In this document: positions 1 to 4,808 of the stretch, in pieces
Layout of the letters: each line of letters begins with the position of its first letter
Numbering within the stretch: position 1 is the stretch's first letter
Origin: HRBIN15 sp039630445
Lineage (GTDB): Bacteria > Armatimonadota > Fimbriimonadia > Fimbriimonadales > GBS-DC
DNA length: 11,196 bases
Reading direction: 5' to 3'
NCBI GenBank assembly: GCA_039630445.1
Contig: JBCNVA010000180.1
Span: forward strand, 1 to 11,196
Program-made: the position numbers and the translations under genes
The notes under the pieces: generated by a model
What the model was told of the DNA's origin: nothing
Seen by the model: only the letters and a program-made list of their open reading frames with translations
Databases searched by the model: none

Positions 1-1605
1 CAGCCGCTGCACGCTTTCGATCTGGACACGCTGAGGGAGCATCGGATTGTGGTGCGTCAGGCACGCGCAGGGGAGCAGATCCGCACGCTGGATGGGCGCG
101 ACCATGCGGTTGCTCCGCCCATGCTGATGATTTGCGACGCAGTGCGCCCTGTAGCCGTCGCGGGCATTATGGGCGGTGCCGAAACCGAAGTCACGCCCCA
201 CACGCGCAATATCCTGATGGAGTCGGCGCATTTCAATCCGCTCTCCATTCGGCGCACAGCGCGGGAACTGGGCATGCGCACCGAATCGTCCTACCGCTTC
301 GAGCGGTTCGTGGATCCGACGCTGGTGCTGGTCGCCCAGTATCGGGTGTGCGAGCTGATTGAGGAGTGGACGGGCGTGGCAGCCGTGCCTGGGGTGTTGG
401 ATGTCTATCCCAAGCCGTATCCGCCTCGCGCGCTCACACTGCGCCTTGCCCGCGCCGAGCAGCTGCTCGGCTTCCCGATTGAGGAGAGGGAGGCGGAACA
501 GGTGCTCCAACGGCTCAATCTGCGCCCTGAGGCAGTGGGCGAGCGTACATGGCGCGTCCAAGTGCCCCTCTACCGCTACGAAGACCTTAAGCGTGAGGAG
601 GATCTCGTGGAGGAAGTAGGGCGCATTCTGGGGTATGAGCGCATTCCCGAATTGCCGCCCGCTGGGTTCACCACCCAGGGTAAGGACAGTCCCGAGGGCG
701 CCTTTGCCGAGCGGGTGCGCCTCATCCTGCTCAGTGCTGGGCTGCAGGAGGTGGTGAGCCACACGCTGGAGCCGAAAAACCCGATGCAACTGCTGCCCCC
801 CGTGGCGTTGTGCAACCCGATGAGCGAGGAGCTGCGCTACCTGCGCTCCTCCATCCTTTCGGGGCTGGTGTTCGCTGCCGATTACAACTGTCGGCACGGC
901 ATCACCGACCTGCACCTGTTCGAGATCGGGCGCGTGTTTCACATGGGCAATTCGCCGAGCGACTGCCGCGAGCAGCTCGCATTGGGGATCTTGATGACGG
1001 GCGCGTTGCATGCCCCGCACTGGACGGGTAAGCCGCGCGAAGCCGATTTCTATGCGCTCAAAGGGGTCGTGGAGCATCTGCTGGCGATGCTCGGCATCGA
1101 AGCAAGGTTTGAACAGGTGGCGTCGTCAGCCGATCCGCGCTTCCATCCCGGTCGCGTGGCAGATGTCGTAGCGAATGGGCGATGGCTTGGCAGGCTGGGG
1201 GAGCTACATCCGACCCTGCAGCGTCAGTACGAGTTGCGCCGCCGAGTCTATCTGGCAGAGTTCGATATGGCGGGGCTGCAAGCGTTGGCGTCGCATGAGG
1301 TGCGCTATCACCCGTTGCCGACACAGCCACCTGTACTGCGCGATATTGCCGTGATCGTGTCGCAGCAGGTGCCAGCCGCGCATCTATTTGAAACGATTCG
1401 CACAGCAGGCGGCGAGTGGCTCGAATCGGTGCGACTGTTTGACCGCTACACGGGAGCACCCGTGCCTGAAGGCAGTCAGAGCCTTGCGTTCTCGCTGGTG
1501 TTCCGCCATCCCGAGCGCACACTCACCGATGAGGAGGTCAACGCCCGCATCGAGGCAATCTTCGAGGCGTTGCAACAGGCGCACGGGGCGCAGCCACGAC
1601 GCTGA
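1..1605 (+). CDS. pheT: Phenylalanine--tRNA ligase beta subunit, 5'-truncated by the window
   Basis: Beta subunit of the cytoplasmic alpha2beta2 enzyme that charges tRNA-Phe. The frame is open from base 1 (QPLHAFD...), so the gene starts outside the window; 534 codons remain of the roughly 800 usual for the family, and the N-terminal tRNA-binding OB fold and B1 domain are missing. The visible fragment begins in the B3/B4 editing domain, with TLDG, then VAGIMGG and the following TESSYRFER segment. The B5 DNA-binding-like domain follows at about residues 143-214, ending EEDLVEEVGRILGYERIP, which is very typical of PheT. Next come a catalytically inactive class II synthetase core at about 230-430 and the C-terminal ferredoxin-fold anticodon-binding domain (FDX-ACB) at about 436-534 (PPVLRDIAV, VRLFDRYTG, SLAFSLVFRHPERTLTDEEV). 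It ends in TGA at 1603. pheS is expected just upstream but cannot be seen. Identification is firm. Confidence 0.97.
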   Translation, partial: QPLHAFDLDTLREHRIVVRQARAGEQIRTLDGRDHAVAPPMLMICDAVRPVAVAGIMGGAETEVTPHTRNILMESAHFNPLSIRRTARELGMRTESSYRFERFVDPTLVLVAQYRVCELIEEWTGVAAVPGVLDVYPKPYPPRALTLRLARAEQLLGFPIEEREAEQVLQRLNLRPEAVGERTWRVQVPLYRYEDLKREEDLVEEVGRILGYERIPELPPAGFTTQGKDSPEGAFAERVRLILLSAGLQEVVSHTLEPKNPMQLLPPVALCNPMSEELRYLRSSILSGLVFAADYNCRHGITDLHLFEIGRVFHMGNSPSDCREQLALGILMTGALHAPHWTGKPREADFYALKGVVEHLLAMLGIEARFEQVASSADPRFHPGRVADVVANGRWLGRLGELHPTLQRQYELRRRVYLAEFDMAGLQALASHEVRYHPLPTQPPVLRDIAVIVSQQVPAAHLFETIRTAGGEWLESVRLFDRYTGAPVPEGSQSLAFSLVFRHPERTLTDEEVNARIEAIFEALQQAHGAQPRR

Positions 1606-1633
1606 ACAGAGAGCAGGAGAATGCCAATCGGGA

Positions 1634-1775
1634 TTTCAAGTATTGCAGCGTCGTCGGCGAGACGCCGACGCTACGGGTCGGGGCGCAGAGAAGCGTAGCG
1701 TCGGCGTCCCCTCTGACGAGAAGCACGCCCTGTGCGTAGCGTCGGCGTCCCCGCCGACGATGACGCTACTTGAAA
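1634..1775. repeat. Palindromic 41-bp-unit repeat element, copy 1, with terminal inverted repeats
   Basis: This 142-bp element fills most of the gap between the convergent pheT and feoA stops. Its ends are inverted: TTTCAAGTA at 1634-1642 and TACTTGAAA at 1767-1775, each followed inward by a related GCGTC/GACGC and CGTCGGCG/CGCCGACG. On the minus strand it reads as GTCGGCGGGGACGCCGACG-type units about 41 bp apart, closed by an inverted half unit (CGTAGCGTCGGCGTCTCGCCGACG on the minus strand). The same architecture, with a different unit number, recurs at 9477-9620. It can fold into GC-rich hairpins and might separate the two convergent transcripts, but no U-tract is present, so it is not called a terminator. 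Confidence 0.75.
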
Positions 1776-1783
1776 CTGACCTC

Positions 1784-2020
1784 TCATGCCTCGCTCTCAT
1801 TCAATGGCTCCACCTCGATCTGGGCAGCGAGCTGGTGGTCTATGGCGATTGTGGAGTAGCCGATCTGGAGCACATAGGTGGGGAACCGCTGCACGAGGCG
1901 CACAAGGGCACCAGGCATCACGCCCAGCGCCGCGAGTTTGCGCCAGTGCCCTTCCGCATCATGCACGATATGCACAATCCGCGCCTGTGCGCCCGTGCGC
2001 AACTTCGGCAGCGGTATCAT
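1784..2020 (-). CDS. feoA: FeoA-type ferrous iron transport accessory protein
   Basis: Small SH3-like cytoplasmic protein of 78 aa that is thought to regulate or stabilise FeoB. The family signature is visible: LPKLRTGAQARIVHI, a central LAALGVMPGALVRLVQRFPT (the L..LG..PG..V.......P block of FeoA) and a final strand around IGYSTIAIDHQLAAQIEVEPL. I take the ATG at 2018-2020 as the start because it overlaps the upstream gene's TGA as ATGA and has AGGAG 8 bases before it; the frame is open to 2053, but the extra 11 residues would lie inside the upstream gene and lack the motif. It is the last gene of the feo operon and ends 8 bases from a palindromic repeat. The assignment rests on the family pattern plus the FeoB neighbour. 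Confidence 0.9.
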   Translation of the reverse strand: MIPLPKLRTGAQARIVHIVHDAEGHWRKLAALGVMPGALVRLVQRFPTYVLQIGYSTIAIDHQLAAQIEVEPLNESEA

Positions 2021-2211
2021 CGAGGCGTCTCCTGCCGACGGTGCCGTACCCATTCGATAAGCTTCCTAATCCACGGCGGCTCTTGGGGCTGCTCATAGCC
2101 ACAGGAGGGGCACTTCACCAGCCGACACCCGCCAAACGCACTGCAGCCCTTGCACGCCCGTTCGATACCCTCCTGCGTCAGTTCACGCCCGCAAAAGGCA
2201 CAGACCCTCAT
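2017..2211 (-). CDS. Small Cys-rich zinc-ribbon protein of the feo operon
   Basis: A 64-residue protein with three cysteine pairs or clusters: CAFC at residues 4-7, CKGC at about 20-23 followed by a lone Cys near 29, and CPSCGYE at about 34-40. A basic C-terminal helix follows (WIRKLIEWVRHRRQ). The CxxC spacing indicates metal binding, most simply one or two zinc ribbons; an Fe-S cluster is possible but less likely. There is no membrane segment or signal peptide. The ATG at 2209-2211 overlaps the TGA of the FeoB membrane gene as ATGA, and its own TGA overlaps the feoA start as ATGA, so all three are probably translationally coupled. A GTG 18 bases upstream is a weaker alternative start. Its place between feoB and feoA suggests an accessory or regulatory role in Fe(II) uptake, perhaps analogous to FeoC, but it is not a recognisable FeoC winged helix. 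Confidence 0.85.
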   Translation of the reverse strand: MRVCAFCGRELTQEGIERACKGCSAFGGCRLVKCPSCGYEQPQEPPWIRKLIEWVRHRRQETPR

Positions 2212-3680
2212 ACCGTCACCCCCAGCCACATCAGGGCGTGCGCCAGCAACAGCCCCGTCAGCAACGCAATGCCCAATGCCAACACAAACATCACAAGAGC
2301 CACTCGCAGCCCACGCTCCTTAATCGTCACCAGAAATTGCGCTACACAGGGCACAAACAGCGTCAGCACCACCGCCGCAACCAGCAGCTGGTTGCCCGTG
2401 AGCATGCCCTGCTCCTGAAGTTGATAAAGCCCCGCGGCTCCATAATCCCGCCGGAAAAAGCCGAATAGAAAAGCGATCGCCGCATCAGCAGGCAAGCCCA
2501 GCGCCTGCACCACGGGCGCCATCCCGCGCACAATCAGCCCGAACAGCCCCATCAACTGCCCAATCCAGATAAGCACGCTCGCCAGCAGAAAGAGGGGGAA
2601 CACCTCCATGAAGTACCAGTGCAGACGCGCTAGCGTTTTGAGCAGCACATTGGAGAGGCTGGGCAGTCGCATCGGCGGCAACTCCATATAGAATGGCGTC
2701 GGATTGCCCGGCAGCACCTGCGCCGCCAGCCAGCCAATCAGCAGGAACACCCCCACAAGCACCCCTGCCCAGAGCAGCAATCCCTTCGGATGCGCTGCCA
2801 GCAGCGCCAGCACCACACCCAGCTGCGCGGAGCAAGGGATCGCCAGCGTGAGCAAAAAGGTGGTCAGGATTCGTTCCCGACGAGTCTCCAGAATGCGCGT
2901 GACGACTGTTGCCATCGTGTCGCACCCGAAACCCAGCACGATGGGGATCACTGCCCGCCCGTTCAGCCCCAGCCACTTGAATGCCCTGTCGATCAGCATC
3001 GCCAGGCGTGGCAGATAGCCCGTATCCTCCAGCACGGCAAACACCAGAAAGAAGAAAGTCACGATGGGCAGAATCAGCGCAATCGCGTAGGTCACTCCCA
3101 GTGTCCACACCCCGTACTCACCCACCAGCAACTCCTGAATCGATCGCCATGGGATTGTCGCCCGCACCAGCCGCTCCACGAAGGGGTTGATGTACTGCCC
3201 GAAAAGCCCGTTTTCCAGCCAGTCCACAACCGTGCCCGCACCAAAGACGCCTACAAATTGATACAATCCAAAATAAAGCACCAAAGCGAGGATAGGAAAG
3301 CCTGTCCAAGGGTTCATGCAGAGCCTGCCGATGCGGTCAGCCAGCGTGCGTGGCTGTGGAAGTGCAGCTGTCTGGGACAGCACGCGGGCAGCGATTTGCT
3401 GGCTCCACTGCTGACGCTGTTGCTCGATCTGCCACGCAACGGGCAACTCGCTCTCTTGCTGTAGCCGTTCACACAGGGCACGGATGCGCTCGAAGGTAGC
3501 AGGCGTCTCCTGCAGGCGCACCTCTTCCCAGATTTCGGGGTCATTCTGTAGGAGCAACAACGCCAGCGTGCGCTCGCGCAGGGCATATGAGCCGCGCAGC
3601 AGCGAGGCTATCTCCGCGATGGCGTGCTCAATCGCGGGCGTATACCGCAGCGGAGCCGTTTCGGCGAGAGAGCTGTTCAT
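2208..3680 (-). CDS. feoB: FeoB membrane (permease) part, separate from its G domain
   Basis: This 490-aa polytopic inner-membrane protein is the transport part of the Fe(II) transporter FeoB. Residues 1-120 are a helical, soluble segment matching the linker that follows the G domain in ordinary FeoB. About eight hydrophobic segments follow from residue 126 onward, arranged in the two Gate-like halves of the family. Diagnostic motifs are VLEDTGYLPRLAMLIDR (216-232), GFGCDTMAT (250-258), RERILTTFLL (268-277), PCSAQ (282-286), GFFRRDYGAAGL (407-418) and FVPC (442-445). The usual GCNVPA is GCDTMA here, which marks a variant subfamily. The G domain is encoded by the preceding gene in another frame, with a 53-base overlap. 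I chose ATG 3678-3680 because AGAGG lies 7 bases upstream within the G-domain gene; the adjacent TTG at 3681-3683 is a less likely start. G part plus membrane part total 683 aa, close to one normal FeoB. Confidence 0.93.
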   Translation of the reverse strand: MNSSLAETAPLRYTPAIEHAIAEIASLLRGSYALRERTLALLLLQNDPEIWEEVRLQETPATFERIRALCERLQQESELPVAWQIEQQRQQWSQQIAARVLSQTAALPQPRTLADRIGRLCMNPWTGFPILALVLYFGLYQFVGVFGAGTVVDWLENGLFGQYINPFVERLVRATIPWRSIQELLVGEYGVWTLGVTYAIALILPIVTFFFLVFAVLEDTGYLPRLAMLIDRAFKWLGLNGRAVIPIVLGFGCDTMATVVTRILETRRERILTTFLLTLAIPCSAQLGVVLALLAAHPKGLLLWAGVLVGVFLLIGWLAAQVLPGNPTPFYMELPPMRLPSLSNVLLKTLARLHWYFMEVFPLFLLASVLIWIGQLMGLFGLIVRGMAPVVQALGLPADAAIAFLFGFFRRDYGAAGLYQLQEQGMLTGNQLLVAAVVLTLFVPCVAQFLVTIKERGLRVALVMFVLALGIALLTGLLLAHALMWLGVTV

Positions 3681-4209
3681 CAATCAACCTCTTCAATTCT
3701 GAGATGCCTTGTCCCGTTAGGCAAACCGTCGGCACAACGGGGATAGCTAACTGCTGGCGCAAGGCGTCTATCGAAAGCTGCAAGCCCGCCTTCGTCAGTT
3801 CGTCCATCATGTTCAGCACCAGAATCGTCGGGATGCCCAGCTCAATCAGCTGCAGCGTCAGGGGCAGCATGCGCGCCAAGTTTTTCGCATCCACCACATG
3901 CAGCACTAAATCGGGGCGTTCCTGCAGCAGGATGCGCCGTGCCACTCGCTCCTCTTCTGTAATCGGGTTCAACGAGTAGAGTCCGGGCGAATCGATCACA
4001 AGAAAGCTGCGCCCGTTGTAATGCATCAGACCGCGTGTGACCTCGACGGTGGTGCCTGGGTAGTTAGAAACCGTCACATAGCGTCCTGTGAGCCGATGGA
4101 AGAGCAGGCTTTTGCCCACATTCGGCTGCCCTATGATCACAATCAGTGGCGGGCGTTGTGCCTCGCCCTGCACACCCTGCTGTCGCTCACTCCATATCGC
4201 CTGCGCCAT
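3628..4209 (-). CDS. feoB: Free-standing FeoB small GTPase (G) domain
   Basis: A 193-aa protein with all five GTPase motifs: G1 GQPNVGKS at 27-34, the switch I threonines in NYPGTT at 49-54, G3 DSPG at 73-76, G4 NMMD at 133-136 and G5 around VCLTG at 162-166. NYPGTTVEVTRG and GLYSLNPITEEERVAR are characteristic of FeoB, not of Era, Der or other GTPases. It lacks the helical and membrane parts, which are supplied by the next gene. Its last 17 codons overlap that gene in a different frame, and the junction falls exactly where a normal FeoB passes from the G domain into the helical linker. The ATG at 4207-4209 lies only 8 bases from a good -10 box, so the message is probably nearly leaderless; AAGGAG is present but 14 bases upstream, too far for a normal ribosome site. 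It is first in the operon. Confidence 0.93.
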   Translation of the reverse strand: MAQAIWSERQQGVQGEAQRPPLIVIIGQPNVGKSLLFHRLTGRYVTVSNYPGTTVEVTRGLMHYNGRSFLVIDSPGLYSLNPITEEERVARRILLQERPDLVLHVVDAKNLARMLPLTLQLIELGIPTILVLNMMDELTKAGLQLSIDALRQQLAIPVVPTVCLTGQGISELKRLIDEQLSRRNGSAAVYARD

Positions 4210-4217
4210 TTTCTATA

Positions 4218-4247
4218 AGTATACTCCTTAGCGTGGCTAAATGTCAA
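4218..4247 (-). promoter_or_regulatory. Promoter of the feo operon
   Basis: On the minus strand TTGACA (4242-4247) and TATACT (4218-4223) are separated by 18 bases, a near-consensus sigma-A promoter. The expected transcription start is at about 4209-4211, at or within two bases of the feoB G-domain ATG, which implies a leaderless or near-leaderless mRNA. Confidence 0.8.
4228..4240. promoter_or_regulatory. Operator-like palindrome in the feo promoter spacer
   Basis: A perfect inverted repeat TTAGC-3-GCTAA (minus strand TTAGCCACGCTAA) lies exactly between the -35 and -10 boxes, where bound repressor would block RNA polymerase. The half-site TTAG..CTAA resembles the core of DtxR/IdeR/MntR-type sites, which would fit iron control, but the match is short and no regulator gene is in the window. 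Confidence 0.4.
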
Positions 4248-4289
4248 GGGGGTACACCAGTTTTGATGGTGTGTGCACGATATGCTGAC

Positions 4290-4311
4290 AAAAAACAGAA
4301 GGGCGAATCTG
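4290..4311 (-). terminator. Weak possible terminator for the upstream structured RNA
   Basis: On the minus strand CAGA (4311-4308), an 8-base loop and TCTG (4299-4296) are followed by six T (4295-4290). The stem is only 4 bp, so this is a weak candidate. It is noted because it lies just before the feo promoter and would end a transcript coming from the structured element at 4349-4503. Confidence 0.2.
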
Positions 4312-4348
4312 GGATATACTTGTATCGTTTCCAACATCGTTGTGGGTA

Positions 4349-4503
4349 GGTGCTAAGGGAAGCTACTGGGAATATGGGCTTCGTTACGTGCCCTAAAAAG
4401 TTTTGAGACGGGGCCAGTGTTCTCACTGGCAGGACCCTGTGGGATCCCGGTTCCCAGAGGAACCACCCGTCAGTTCCGTTGTGGAATGGTGCGCTTCCAC
4501 ACC
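4349..4503 (-). ncRNA. Candidate structured RNA with a four-way junction
   Basis: The stretch contains an unusual density of exact, nested complementarity. GACGGG (4407-4412) pairs with CCCGTC (4466-4471) and encloses three consecutive hairpins with almost no unpaired bases between them: GCCAGTG/CACTGGC (4413-4430), an imperfect GGACCC/GGGATCC (4432-4447) and GGTTCC/GGAACC (4449-4464). Outside this, GGTG plus GGAAGC (4349-4363) can pair with GCTTCC plus CACC (4493-4503) and close the whole region. An alternative hairpin TGTGGAA/TTCCACA (4480-4501) competes with that outer stem. No open frame explains it. The minus strand is favoured because a TATAAT (complement of 4507-4512) lies just upstream and a T-run lies downstream. 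Size and outer closure would suit a 6S-type RNA, but I cannot match any known family, and a leader element acting on feo remains possible. The strand is uncertain. Confidence 0.4.
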
Positions 4504-4505
4504 TC

Positions 4506-4654
4506 TATTATAACCCAAGTTGCTACCTGCCTGAGATTCCTCGCCTTCGGCTCGGAATGACAGGTTCACTGCCGCATAAAACGCCTTGTCATTCCGAGCG
4601 CAGCGAGGAATCTCGCCCGCTCAAAAATGATAAGTAGCAAATTATGTTATTATA
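4506..4654. repeat. MITE-like inverted-repeat element, copy A
   Basis: This 149-bp non-coding element has inverted ends. The left end reads TATTATAACCCAAGTTGCTAC; the right end, read on the minus strand, is a degenerate TATAATAAC..AA.TTTGCTAC. Inside are GAGATTCCTCGC...CTCGGAATGACA (about 4533-4562) and its inverted partner TGTCATTCCGAG...GCGAGGAATCTC (about 4587-4614), so the element folds into one long imperfect hairpin. Copies B (9294-9462) and C (about 10891-11048) share the ends and core. No transposase is nearby, so it would be non-autonomous. It separates the promoter-like sequence at 4649-4676 from the structured RNA candidate. Confidence 0.8.
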
Positions 4655-4676
4655 TCACATTATCGGCTGGAGTCAA
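4649..4676 (-). promoter_or_regulatory. Promoter-like sequence formed at the end of MITE-like copy A
   Basis: On the minus strand TTGACT (4671-4676), a 16-base spacer and TATAAT (4649-4654) form a good sigma-A promoter reading leftward. The TATAAT is the terminal sequence of the inserted element, and the -35 lies in flanking DNA. A transcript would cross the element, the structured RNA candidate and possibly the feo operon. Confidence 0.5.
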
Positions 4677-4692
4677 CTGTTTGCGGAGGCAT

Positions 4693-4776
4693 GCAGGGGC
4701 AAAGTAAACGGCTCAAGCCGTTGTTGAGCCAGCCAAGCTGCCCTGCGTCGGCTTTTTTAGCCCACGAAAGAGGGCT
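4693..4776. other. Nested hairpins downstream of the stalk-domain gene
   Basis: GCAGGGGCA (4693-4701) pairs with TGCCCTGC (4739-4746) with one bulge, enclosing two mutually exclusive hairpins: GGCTCAA/TTGAGCC (4710-4730) and AACGGC/GCCGTT (4707-4722). A TTTTTT follows on the plus strand at 4753-4758, and a further AGCCC/GGGCT hairpin spans 4759-4776. For the minus-strand gene ending at 4809 there is no U-tract after the stem, so it is not a standard terminator for it. On the plus strand it would look like a terminator with a gap of about six bases, but no plus-strand gene leads into it. The role is unknown. Confidence 0.4.
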
Positions 4777-4808
4777 TCATTTGCCATCCGCCAACTTCAG
4801 CGCTCAGC

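Noticed and set aside
250..258. FeoB motif residue numbers entered as window coordinates
   Set aside because: These bases lie in pheT and hold no observation; the motif is at about 2907-2933 on the minus strand.
1388..2098. Plus-strand frame of 236 codons across the pheT end and feoA
   Set aside because: It is out of frame with pheT, runs through the repeat element and antisense to feoA, and has no recognisable domain.
4407..4471. Cloverleaf-like fold resembling a tRNA
   Set aside because: The enclosed hairpins have 3-4 base loops, with no 7-base anticodon loop, T-loop or acceptor/CCA end, and the length is only 65 bases.
4349..4503. Metal-sensing czcD/NiCo-type riboswitch controlling feo, suggested by the four-way junction
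   Set aside because: The conserved internal-loop sequences of that class are not found, and feo has its own promoter downstream of the element.
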